From Candidatus Woesearchaeota archaeon (GTDB lineage Archaea > Nanobdellota > Nanobdellia > Woesearchaeales > GW2011-AR4): 9,960 nt of DNA. The DNA lies in contig JACOZO010000100.1 in assembly GCA_016181325.1 (NCBI GenBank), positions 1-9,960 of the forward strand. The letters are read 5' to 3'. Under the pieces are notes generated by a model. The model searched no databases, was not told the DNA's origin, and saw only the letters and a list, made by a program, of their open reading frames with translations. Below, one piece after another: positions 1 to 5,763 of this stretch (position 1 is its first letter; each line of letters begins with the position of its first letter). A program made the position numbers and the translations under genes.

Positions 1-6
1 TTTTAT

Positions 7-138
7 AGCGCTGTCAATTCCTTTATTGCGGCATTACTCGTCCCGCATTGGACGAGATTTATACCAATGCTGCCGCTTTACTGGAAAAGATGCGGCTGTT
101 GTTTTTCCACACATTTTTTGGGGAAGGAAAAACGACGG
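7..138 (+). ncRNA. Repeated structured element, copy 1 (possible ncRNA)
   Basis: This stretch aligns over its whole length (about 132 nt) with 9671-9803. It can fold into a stem 28-32/72-76 (GCGGC/GCCGC), enclosing a hairpin 37-43/50-56 (CTCGTCC/GGACGAG), and a long 3' stem 96-108/126-138. Three base pairs differ between the copies by changes on both sides, so pairing is kept. Two-copy compensatory change points to selection on RNA structure. T-G pairs shared by both copies (97/137 and its counterpart) are U-G wobbles on the plus strand but A-C mismatches on the minus, which favours plus-strand transcription. I do not recognise the family. The element may begin before base 1. A mobile or repetitive DNA hairpin is the main alternative. 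Confidence 0.5.
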
Positions 139-230
139 AAATAAGAATAAAATTTTTCATTGTCCCGGATGGATACAAAAAAGCTAATGAAAATCGCCCA
201 GTTTTTATTATTAAAAATATATTACCCTTA

Positions 231-776
231 TTATTTGCTGTAAATCTTCGTCAGCAGGTCAGACTTTGTAATCAGGCCAACCAATCTGCCGCTTTCGGAC
301 ACAAGAACAAGAGGATAGTGCTTGAGAAGCGAGGACACGACATTTACTGAAGAATCCCTTGATATCACAGGAGGGGCTTCGCGCATTATTGCAGTGACAT
401 CATTGCCTTTTGAGTTCAGCACAGCATCAAGCAAAGTTGATTCTGACACAAGGCCTATTGCCTTGTGGTCGTCAATGACAGGAAGCTGGGAAATCTTGTG
501 CTTCTTCATCTTCTCAATGGCATTCCTTATGCTTTCACCCGGGCTTATGCTCACTATCCTGTCATTCATTATCTCATGCGCCTTGACCTCGCGCTTCTTC
601 TGGAGGCTGTCAAGGGCATTGAATATTTTGGTTGCGTTTGAATAAGTGGGATCAAGCCTTCCGGATTCCACCTTTGCTATAAGTGACTGGGACACATTTG
701 CCCTTTTGGCCAGCTCTGTCTGGGTCAGATTGAGGGTTTTCCTTACCTTCTTTATCTCGTCTATCTCGTATGCCAT
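231..776 (-). CDS. HTH-XRE regulator with C-terminal CBS domain pair
   Basis: A 181-residue DNA-binding regulator of the archaeal HTH-plus-CBS type (the COG3620-like class). Residues about 6-55 form an XRE-type helix-turn-helix, with LTQTELAKRANVSQ then SLIAKVESGRLDP as the recognition part. Two CBS repeats follow, about 66-120 and 126-178, and would form one Bateman module. CBS pairs usually bind adenosyl ligands such as AMP, ATP or SAM. The gene diverges from metK across a 158-bp region with several palindromes, so it may repress or activate metK and itself; a SAM-sensing role is inference. On the minus strand a TATA-like TTTATATAC near 800-808 lies about 28 nt before the ATG and no Shine-Dalgarno is visible, so the mRNA is probably leaderless. 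The start is the only ATG that gives a complete HTH. Confidence 0.85.
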   Translation of the reverse strand: MAYEIDEIKKVRKTLNLTQTELAKRANVSQSLIAKVESGRLDPTYSNATKIFNALDSLQKKREVKAHEIMNDRIVSISPGESIRNAIEKMKKHKISQLPVIDDHKAIGLVSESTLLDAVLNSKGNDVTAIMREAPPVISRDSSVNVVSSLLKHYPLVLVSESGRLVGLITKSDLLTKIYSK

Positions 777-800
777 GATTCGTTGAGGAATATATCCTGT

Positions 801-808
801 ATATAAAT
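801..808 (-). promoter_or_regulatory. TATA box for the HTH-CBS gene
   Basis: On the minus strand the bases read as TTTATATAC-like, centred about 28 nt upstream of the start codon at 776. This is the usual distance from an archaeal TATA box to a leaderless transcription start. The nearby palindromes overlap it, which would allow autoregulation. Confidence 0.45.
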
Positions 809-865
809 ATTCCTATTAGAATATAAGAATATTCAATTCCCGGGAATATTATTCCAATAGGAATA
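808..865. promoter_or_regulatory. Palindrome cluster between metK and its divergent regulator
   Basis: Four dyads lie side by side: TATTCC-TATT-AGAATA at 808-823 (one mismatch), GAATATTC at 827-834, ATTCCCGGGAAT at 836-847, and TATTCC-AATA-GGAATA at 850-865 (perfect arms). The two outer 16-bp dyads share the same half site and have centres 42 bp apart, about four helical turns, so both would face the same side of the DNA. They sit between the TATA boxes of the two divergent genes. They are good candidates for operators of the HTH-CBS protein, which is inferred from position and symmetry. Confidence 0.55.
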
Positions 866-871
866 CTTTAG

Positions 872-895
872 GCAAAAACTTATATAACCTTTTGC
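872..895 (+). promoter_or_regulatory. metK promoter (TATA box inside a GCAAAA/TTTTGC dyad)
   Basis: The sequence CTTATATAACC at 879-889 is a strong archaeal TATA box. Its centre predicts transcription starting near 909-912, which leaves a leader of about 25 nt carrying the ribosome binding site. The box lies inside an inverted repeat, GCAAAA (872-877) and TTTTGC (890-895), which may be a further regulatory site. Confidence 0.6.
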
Positions 896-920
896 AACCA
901 CTCCCCTAAAACAACACGTT

Positions 921-928
921 GAGGTGGT
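921..928 (+). promoter_or_regulatory. metK ribosome binding site
   Basis: GAGGTGGT lies 6 nt before the ATG at 935. It is a strong Shine-Dalgarno match to the archaeal 16S 3' end and fixes the metK start. Confidence 0.7.
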
Positions 929-934
929 ATTATA

Positions 935-2113
935 ATGGCAAAAATCGAATATTTCACGTCTGAAAGCGTAACTGAGGGGCATCCTGACAAGATATGCGAC
1001 CAGATCAGCGATTCTATCCTGGATACTTTGATGGTGCAGGACCCTTATTCAAGGGTTGCCGTCGAATGCCTCACGACGACAGGGCTTGTCGTTGTTGCGG
1101 GAGAGGTAACAACGCACGGCTACGCGGACATACAGACATTAGTAAGAAGGACTTTGAAGGAAATCGGCTATACCAATCCTGAGTTCGGCATTGACTGCAA
1201 TGATGCAGGGGTGCTTGTCAGCATACACGGGCAGAGCACGGACATCGCGCAGGGCGTGAATGAAGGCGCGAACAAGGAGCAGGGCGCCGGCGATCAGGGA
1301 ATGATGTACGGATTTGCCACGAACGAGACTCCGGAACTTATGCCATTGCCGATCATGATGGCCCACAGGCTGACAAGCAGGATGGCAGAAGTCCGAAAAA
1401 ACGGTGTTGTGAAGGGACTCGGTCCCGACGGAAAATCGCAGGTCAGCATAGAATACCACGACGGGAAGCCTGCAAGACTGAGCGCAGTGGTGCTTGCGCA
1501 GCAGCATACAGAAGACATCTCTGAGGAGAAGCTTAAGGAAGAACTGTTTGAAAGGGTGATTAAGCCTGTATGCGGGCAACTGATGGACAACAACACAAGG
1601 GTTTTCATAAATGCGACAGGAAAATTCGTCATAGGCGGCCCTGAGGGAGATTCAGGCGTCACAGGCAGGAAGATCATAGTCGATACTTATGGGGGCATAG
1701 GAAGGCACGGCGGAGGCGCTTTCTCAGGGAAAGACCCAAGCAAAGTAGACAGGTCAGGAGCCTATGCGGCAAGGTATGTTGCAAAGAACATAGTCGCAGC
1801 CGGGCTTGCTGACAAGTGCGAAGTGCAGATCTCTTATGCAATAGGCGTTGCAAAGCCAACTTCTGTGAATGTTGACTGCTTCAGCACGAACAAGATTCCG
1901 GAAAGCAAGATTGTCGAGCTTGTCAACAAACACTTTGACCTGAGGCCGAGGGCTGTGATTGAAACATTGAACCTGAGAAGGCCTATCTACAGGAAGACTG
2001 CCGCATACGGACATTTCGGCAGGAATGACCCTGACTTCACATGGGAAAGGACGGACAAGGCCGAGCTTTTGAGGAAAGACGCAGGGCTTGTAGAAAGGGA
2101 GATGGTGATTTAG
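935..2113 (+). CDS. metK: S-adenosylmethionine synthetase, bacterial type (MetK)
   Basis: This enzyme makes S-adenosylmethionine from methionine and ATP in the cytoplasm, releasing phosphate and diphosphate. The 392 residues match the usual length of the bacterial/eukaryotic family (about 384-400). Landmarks in order are the N-terminal ATP-binding HPDKICDQISD, the GEVTTHGYAD strand, the signature GAGDQGMMYGFATNETPE, the glycine-rich phosphate-binding signature GGGAFSGKDPSKVDRS, and the C-terminal IGVAKPTSV and YGHFGRNDPDFTWE. All motifs appear intact. Most archaea use a quite different methionine adenosyltransferase (COG1812), so a COG0192-type enzyme here suggests transfer from bacteria. The start is set by a GAGGTGGT site 6 nt upstream. 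The gene has its own TATA promoter, diverges from an HTH-CBS regulator and converges with the next gene, so it is probably monocistronic. Confidence 0.97.
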   Translation: MAKIEYFTSESVTEGHPDKICDQISDSILDTLMVQDPYSRVAVECLTTTGLVVVAGEVTTHGYADIQTLVRRTLKEIGYTNPEFGIDCNDAGVLVSIHGQSTDIAQGVNEGANKEQGAGDQGMMYGFATNETPELMPLPIMMAHRLTSRMAEVRKNGVVKGLGPDGKSQVSIEYHDGKPARLSAVVLAQQHTEDISEEKLKEELFERVIKPVCGQLMDNNTRVFINATGKFVIGGPEGDSGVTGRKIIVDTYGGIGRHGGGAFSGKDPSKVDRSGAYAARYVAKNIVAAGLADKCEVQISYAIGVAKPTSVNVDCFSTNKIPESKIVELVNKHFDLRPRAVIETLNLRRPIYRKTAAYGHFGRNDPDFTWERTDKAELLRKDAGLVEREMVI

Positions 2114-2145
2114 CTTTCAAGCTATTTATTCTCCTCTTTTTCTTA
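2111..2145. terminator. Hairpin and T-rich tract between convergent genes
   Basis: TAGCTT-TC-AAGCTA (2111-2124) is a perfect 6-bp dyad that includes the metK stop codon. It is followed on the plus strand by a T-rich stretch, 2125-2145. The opposing stop codon lies at 2126-2128. This fits a terminator for metK and perhaps a two-way transcription barrier, although archaeal termination depends mostly on the T tract. Confidence 0.5.
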
Positions 2146-3061
2146 CTGGAAAAGTCATGCATCGCGGCCCCCCTCTTGAAGAAAACATTTCATAGTGCCT
2201 TTTAACGGGAAATTGAAGTACCCTGATTCCATGTTTTTTTTTTTTTTTTTCCAGACTTTCAAAGCCTATTTCTGTCAGTATATCAGGCCTAAAATCTTCT
2301 ATAATCACAACCCTATTTTTGTCCAGATTCAAAGTATTTCCTAGAAGCAGGAGGTGACTTAGCAGATAATCAGAAGAATAGTATCTTTGGGCTTTTGTTA
2401 AATCCCTGTTTATTCCTATTATTGCGTAACCCATTGCTGCCAGCATATCTGCAACTGGCTCTGTATGCTCTGCTATCACAGCCCCATCTGCCTTATTTGT
2501 AACCATTCTTGCGAGAGAGGCATTATAAAGTACCGTGTCCTCACCGACAAAATTGAAAAAATAATCAATATGTTTCCCTAGGTTAATTCCAATAATCTCG
2601 ATTCCCAGCTTTCTTTCCAGTTCAGCGAAATCGCTTTGATTTCTTGAAACTATGCCTATGACCCCATCGCTTACAAACTCACCGCCTTTAAACGCCACAT
2701 ATTGGACAGGCAGGCCTAACACAAGGCTAAACATCCCCACAAGATTGGAATAGGCGTTCCCTGAATAATAATCAGCCTCGTGCAGTGCCTCATATGATGC
2801 AAAAAAAGTGCCGTTGCCCAGAAAGCCGCAGTCACGGGCATAGCCGGCTAATTGGCCTGCATTCGGCTCACCAAGGTCAATTATTCTTATTTTTTCACCA
2901 TTCCAGCCTCTTCTTTCAAGCGCTTCTCTTTCATGAGCACATAGAAAAATATTGGTTTTTACACCTTGCCCGGCAAGAAATTGGGCAAATTCAGGAATCC
3001 CGCTTGAAGCTGAAGACAGGTAAACTTCATCTAATTTTGAGATATCTGAAGTTGTGTGCAA
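2126..3061 (-). CDS. Guanidino-modifying enzyme-like protein (amidinotransferase/arginine deiminase superfamily)
   Basis: A 311-residue protein that I place in the superfamily of arginine deiminases, dimethylargininases and amidinotransferases, which act on guanidino groups through a cysteine. The expected order of elements is present: RD at 76-77, KGGEFVSDG at 125-133 where the family has (E/D)GGD, HID at 164-166 (catalytic His plus substrate-binding Asp), and RGGPRCMTFPV at 297-305 with putative nucleophile C301. The usual first acid of the (E/D)GGD motif is K125, so activity or exact chemistry is uncertain; the substrate cannot be told. Codons 271-276 contain a run of 17 A that encodes five lysines just before the active-site tail, so slippage would remove C301. 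The start is a TTG at 3061, the first usable start after an in-frame TGA at 3071-3073; GGTGAT and GGAAGG lie upstream. A TATA-like TTTATAAG near 3117-3126 could drive it. Confidence 0.7.
   Translation of the reverse strand: MHTTSDISKLDEVYLSSASSGIPEFAQFLAGQGVKTNIFLCAHEREALERRGWNGEKIRIIDLGEPNAGQLAGYARDCGFLGNGTFFASYEALHEADYYSGNAYSNLVGMFSLVLGLPVQYVAFKGGEFVSDGVIGIVSRNQSDFAELERKLGIEIIGINLGKHIDYFFNFVGEDTVLYNASLARMVTNKADGAVIAEHTEPVADMLAAMGYAIIGINRDLTKAQRYYSSDYLLSHLLLLGNTLNLDKNRVVIIEDFRPDILTEIGFESLEKKKKKHGIRVLQFPVKRHYEMFSSRGGPRCMTFPVRKRGE
2234..2250 (-). repeat. 17-nt A homopolymer inside the guanidino-enzyme gene
   Basis: Seventeen T on the plus strand read as A17 in the coding strand. The open frame is kept with 17 A. 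With 16 or 18 A the frame shifts and stops before the RGGPRC motif. It could be a phase-variable or transcriptional-slippage site, or a sequencing or assembly length error. Confidence 0.9.
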
Positions 3062-3156
3062 TTTAGCCTTCCATCACCAACTTTCAAAGATATATTGAAT
3101 ATCACGATTAAACTGTTTGCTTATAAATCTTTATATTTTTTGCCATCATTTTAACC

Positions 3157-3266
3157 CTACAATCTCCTCAAAAATTCATCATAAGGCCTGCTGTTTTTTA
3201 TTTTTGATATCAGCATGGTATCAGGCTCGACAGGCTTGGTCATCTCCTCCGGGCTTAATATCCTGC
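3157..3266 (-). pseudogene. Out-of-frame original 3' end of the aspartase gene
   Basis: If one copy of the 26-bp duplication at 3257-3308 is removed, the aspartase frame runs on through SPEEMTKPVEPDTM and ends at a TAG at 3157-3159, adding 32 residues after the leucine of SRIL. The tail SPEEMTKP resembles the usual C-terminal end of aspartases (a proline followed by an MT-P motif). These bases are therefore the detached end of the upstream gene, now read past an early stop at 3267-3269. Confidence 0.75.
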
Positions 3267-3308
3267 TCAAATCGCTTTCTTCAATATCCTGCTCAAATCG
3301 CTTTCTTC
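3257..3308. repeat. 26-bp perfect tandem duplication
   Basis: Two identical 26-bp units, 3257-3282 and 3283-3308, lie head to tail, with 4 more matching bases after the second. The period is not a multiple of three, so it shifts the aspartase frame. The perfect identity suggests a recent event or an assembly error. Confidence 0.95.
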
Positions 3309-4637
3309 AATAAGTCCATATTTTAAAATAATCTCCTTGATTGTCTTGTTCTCCCTTATTGCCTCTTTCACGATCCTGGAAACGGCCTGATAGCCCAAAT
3401 AGGGATTCAGCGCAGTTGCCGTTGCAGTGCTCTTCTCCAGCAATTCCCTGCATCTTTGCCCGTCTGCCTTTATCCCGTCAATGCATAACTCCCTGAACAT
3501 CTTTAAGGCGTTTGCAAGCATTTTCATCGACTGCAGAATGTCGTAGGCAATGACAGGGCACATCACGTTCAATTCCAGTATGCTGTATTGGGCAGCCAGT
3601 TCGATTGTCTTGTCTTTTCCCATCACGTCGTAGCATACCATAATGACGCATTCCGGAATGCTGGGGTTTATTTTGCCGGGCATTATGGAAGAGCCAGGCT
3701 CGACATCAGGCAGGATGATCTCGGCGATGCCTCCTTTAGGGCCTGAATTTAATATGCTTAGATTGTTGGATATCCTGAACATGTCCATGGCAAGCATCTT
3801 TAATGCGCCTGAGAACGAGACAAAGCAGTTGTAATTCTGGGTCAGTTCAATAAGATTATTGGAAGTCTTAAAATTTATATTCAGCAACTGGCTTAGGCTC
3901 CTGACTATCGTCTTGTGGAATTCCGGATGGGCTGTGATGCCGGTGCCGACTGCCGTTCCGCCGATTCCCAGCTCCTTCAATTCCTCTGCTGCATTCGATA
4001 TCCTTTCAACGGATTTTGCTATTGAGACGGCATAGCTTTCAAATTCCTGCCCTAAAGTTATCGGGACGGCATCTTCCCAATGAGTCCTGCCGACTTTCAG
4101 TATTTCCCTGAACTCGTCCGATTTTTTCCTCAGTGAACTCCCGAATTTTTTTGATTCGCCGACCAATTCCTCCAAAAGCAGCAAGATTGCGATTCTTGTT
4201 GCTGTCGGAATGACGTCATTCGTGCTCTGCGCCATGTTCACATGATTGTTTGGATTGGCAATGTACTGCCCCAGCCTGCCGCCAAGGATTTCCGTTGCCC
4301 TGTTGGCGATGACCTCATTCATGTTCATGTTGAATGGAGTTCCTGCCCCGGCCTGGTATACATCAAGAACAAACTCGTCGTCGAATTTTCCGGCAATGAC
4401 CTCATCGGCAGCTTTGACTATGGCATCCCCTAATGCCTTATCCAACTGCTTCAACTCCATGTTCGAGATTGCCGCTGCCTTCTTGACTGAGGCAAGGGAG
4501 AAAAGGAATTCCCTGTGGGCTTTTATCCCGCTTATCCGGAAGTTTTCTTTTGCCCTTTTGGTAAAAGAGCCGTAATAGGAGTTTAGGGGGACCTCTACTT
4601 CTCCAAGAACGTCTTTTTCGGTTCGGAATTGGTTCAT
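3267..4637 (-). CDS. aspA: Aspartate ammonia-lyase, C-terminus altered by frameshift
   Basis: The enzyme converts aspartate to fumarate and ammonia. Counting from an upstream ATG at 4694, it has the fumarase/aspartase signature GSSIMPGKINPSIPE at 334-348, GRTHWEDAVPITLGQEF at 202-218, QSTNDVIPTA at 156-165 and GTGITAHPEF at 250-259. The NPSIPE ending, ILNSGPKGGIAEI and ELNVMCPVIAYDIL favour aspartase over class II fumarase. I prefer the start at 4637: homology begins just after it (FRTEKDVLGEVEVP), and TTTTAAAA at 4658-4665 lies about 25 nt upstream, as for a leaderless mRNA. The other start would add 19 unconserved residues. A 26-bp duplication makes the protein end in KKAI at 3267 instead of a longer tail ending at 3157. 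The active-site regions are intact but the lost tail lies near subunit contacts in this family, so activity may be reduced. Confidence 0.88.
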   Translation of the reverse strand: MNQFRTEKDVLGEVEVPLNSYYGSFTKRAKENFRISGIKAHREFLFSLASVKKAAAISNMELKQLDKALGDAIVKAADEVIAGKFDDEFVLDVYQAGAGTPFNMNMNEVIANRATEILGGRLGQYIANPNNHVNMAQSTNDVIPTATRIAILLLLEELVGESKKFGSSLRKKSDEFREILKVGRTHWEDAVPITLGQEFESYAVSIAKSVERISNAAEELKELGIGGTAVGTGITAHPEFHKTIVRSLSQLLNINFKTSNNLIELTQNYNCFVSFSGALKMLAMDMFRISNNLSILNSGPKGGIAEIILPDVEPGSSIMPGKINPSIPECVIMVCYDVMGKDKTIELAAQYSILELNVMCPVIAYDILQSMKMLANALKMFRELCIDGIKADGQRCRELLEKSTATATALNPYLGYQAVSRIVKEAIRENKTIKEIILKYGLIEESDLSRILKKAI

Positions 4638-4657
4638 AAGGAGGGGAAAGATATTAG

Positions 4658-4665
4658 TTTTAAAA
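4658..4665 (-). promoter_or_regulatory. TATA-like box for the aspartase gene
   Basis: TTTTAAAA is centred about 25 nt before the ATG at 4637, which supports this start and a leaderless transcript. A second candidate, TATAATATTA at 4711-4720, overlaps the stop of the upstream antitoxin gene. Confidence 0.4.
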
Positions 4666-4715
4666 GGGTTTTTGTTGAAATCAGAAATATTCATGGCTTG
4701 AATGAAGAAATAATA

Positions 4716-5123
4716 TTATACATCTACGGTAATTTTTATATTTTCAAAATTTACCCTTGGGATTAATCTATGCCGCCCCTCATCAATTTTTTGCAGTTCT
4801 ATAAAATTATTATCTTTCAAAACTTTTAGGTCAGTGTTAACACTTTTTAAATCTCGTTTCAGCAATTTTGAAAGTTCATAGACAGATTGAGGTTTTTTAT
4901 GCCTTACTGCTGATAATAATTCCAATCTTCGCGTGGTTAATACATTCCTTAACCCGTCTATGCTCTCAAAACTTACTCCTATATTAGGCTCAATTTTTTG
5001 ACCTTTCCTTGTTTTTCCAAGAGCTTCTGCAAAATCTCTCAAAACTTCTTTGGTAGATCTAATACTTAGTTTGATAACCTTAGATACATTGTGTTGTTTT
5101 TTTGGACTTTTCGTTTTGTTCAT
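4716..5123 (-). CDS. HVO_A0114-like winged-helix DNA-binding protein (probable antitoxin)
   Basis: A small basic winged-helix protein that fits the archaeal HVO_A0114 family, often found next to TumE-type toxins. The family pattern is visible: an N-terminal helix (STKEVLRDFAEALGKTRKG), the linker FESIDGLRNVLTTRRLELL, the helix-turn-helix SVYELSKLLKRDLKSVNTDL, and the wing LKDNNFIELQKIDEGRHRLIPRV. It lies about 54 bp downstream of the TumE-like gene on the same strand, so they are probably one operon and this protein likely neutralises the toxin and represses the operon. GAGG lies 9 nt before the ATG at 5123; an ATG at 5132 and a TTG at 5138 are alternatives but place the GAGG too close or downstream. 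The role is inferred from family and context. Confidence 0.75.
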   Translation of the reverse strand: MNKTKSPKKQHNVSKVIKLSIRSTKEVLRDFAEALGKTRKGQKIEPNIGVSFESIDGLRNVLTTRRLELLSAVRHKKPQSVYELSKLLKRDLKSVNTDLKVLKDNNFIELQKIDEGRHRLIPRVNFENIKITVDV

Positions 5124-5177
5124 CGTGTTCATCCTCAATAGTCTTTAACTGGATATTTTAAAGTTTGTTCCGTGCAA

Positions 5178-5486
5178 TTAAAGCTTTATTCCCAGTTTCA
5201 ATAAGTCTTCTTCAAAGTCGCTAATCAACTGCCATTCATCCTTAAATTCGTAGTTTTTACGCTTGTCTTTGATGTGCTTATGGTGTCCATGTCCCATGTA
5301 ATTGTCGTATCTTACTAAGTTTTTTCCGTCTCTAACATAAGCCAGCGAATATCTAACACCTTCTTGATATTGCCGGGTTTTTCTGACTTCCTGTATTTTT
5401 ATATCAACTATGTCTCCATTGTCTTTGATGTGCTTGTGGGAGAAGATGTCTTGGATGACAAAAGATTCTTTGGTCTCTTTTTTCAT
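5178..5486 (-). CDS. TumE-like toxin (DUF6516 type)
   Basis: A 102-residue protein resembling the TumE/DUF6516 toxins. The diagnostic central stretch LVRYDNYMGHGHHKHIKDKR is followed by YEFKDEWQLISDFEEDLLKLG, matching the family order of a RYDN strand, a histidine-rich segment and a C-terminal acidic helix. No signal peptide or membrane segment is seen. A strong Shine-Dalgarno, AAAGGAGGT, sits before the ATG at 5486 and is part of a duplicated leader. The gene comes first in the operon, before the HTH partner, unlike the common antitoxin-first order. The motif KHIKD occurs twice (about residues 18-22 and 70-74), coded by a 17-bp exact repeat. The biochemical target is not evident from sequence. 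Confidence 0.75.
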   Translation of the reverse strand: MKKETKESFVIQDIFSHKHIKDNGDIVDIKIQEVRKTRQYQEGVRYSLAYVRDGKNLVRYDNYMGHGHHKHIKDKRKNYEFKDEWQLISDFEEDLLKLGIKL

Positions 5487-5511
5487 TTTTACCTCCTTTC
5501 ATTTTTACCTC
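5481..5511 (-). repeat. Duplicated ribosome binding site and ATG before the TumE-like gene
   Basis: A 15-bp unit containing GAGGTAAAAATG occurs twice with a 16-bp period (5481-5495 and 5497-5511). The upstream ATG at 5502 opens a different frame of 32 codons that overlaps the toxin gene start. It could act as a decoy or leader and lower toxin translation. Confidence 0.8.
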
Positions 5512-5529
5512 TTTTTATCCAAGCAAATC

Positions 5530-5567
5530 CCCTATTGATATAGGGTATTGGATACCATATATATAAA
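5530..5567 (-). promoter_or_regulatory. Toxin-antitoxin promoter with two operator-like dyads
   Basis: On the minus strand a TATA box, TTTATATATAT, lies at 5557-5567. Just downstream are two dyads: GGTAT-TGG-ATACC at 5544-5556 and CCCTAT-TGAT-ATAGGG at 5530-5545, sharing two bases. Transcription should begin within the second dyad. A regulator bound here would block the promoter, as expected for self-repression by the HTH partner. Confidence 0.6.
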
Positions 5568-5597
5568 CTTTGCGGTTTTTAAAAGGTTTGGGATATT

Positions 5598-5634
5598 ATT
5601 GAAATCTTTTTCCCATACAAAGTGTGGAAAAACT
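5598..5634 (+). other. Hairpin in the island's divergent intergenic region
   Basis: TTTTTCC pairs with GGAAAAA, extended inward by ATAC/GTGT around a short AAA loop with one bulged C, and outward by GAA/TTC. A T run follows at 5651-5657. Its role is unknown; it could be a terminator or part of a small RNA. The region 5487-5763 otherwise holds only promoters and the dyads listed. Confidence 0.4.
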
Positions 5635-5648
5635 TCGTCCGAGGAGTA

Positions 5649-5720
5649 AATTTTTTTGGCTAAAGTTCATTTAAATAAGCGAAGCGATACATCAAGAATG
5701 TATATTATGGCGAGAAAACC
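5649..5720. repeat. Left inverted-repeat blocks of the Cas4-like gene
   Basis: An outer 17-bp block at 5649-5665 matches the reverse complement of 6676-6692 at 15 of 17 positions. An inner block GGCGAGAAAACC at 5709-5720 is the exact reverse complement of 6656-6667. Between them lies a perfect dyad, ATACAT-CAAGA-ATGTAT, at 5687-5703. Confidence 0.7.
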
Positions 5721-5731
5721 GTAACAATAAG

Positions 5732-5740
5732 TTTTATATT
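5732..5740 (+). promoter_or_regulatory. TATA box of the Cas4-like gene
   Basis: TTTTATATT is centred about 28 nt before the ATG at 5764, and no Shine-Dalgarno is present. This predicts a leaderless mRNA starting at or next to the ATG, so the left inverted repeat would lie outside the transcript. Confidence 0.55.
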
Positions 5741-5763
5741 ATTATGTTGATTAATTAAACATT

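Noticed and set aside
48..350. Open frame of 100 codons on the plus strand
   Set aside because: It spans the structured repeat and the end of the HTH-CBS gene on the other strand, has no recognisable domain, and has no promoter or ribosome binding site.
1139..1677. Long minus-strand frames inside metK
   Set aside because: They are shadows of a strongly conserved plus-strand gene and encode no known domain.
3267..4637. Class II fumarase instead of aspartase
   Set aside because: NPSIPE after the signature and the ILNSGPKGG and ELNVMCPVI stretches fit aspartase better, though the families are close and an assay would decide.
5598..5634. Third copy of the structured repeat, because of TTTTTCC and GGAAAAA
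   Set aside because: Only the short A/T-rich stem is alike; the GCGGCTG block, the first stem and the overall length are missing.
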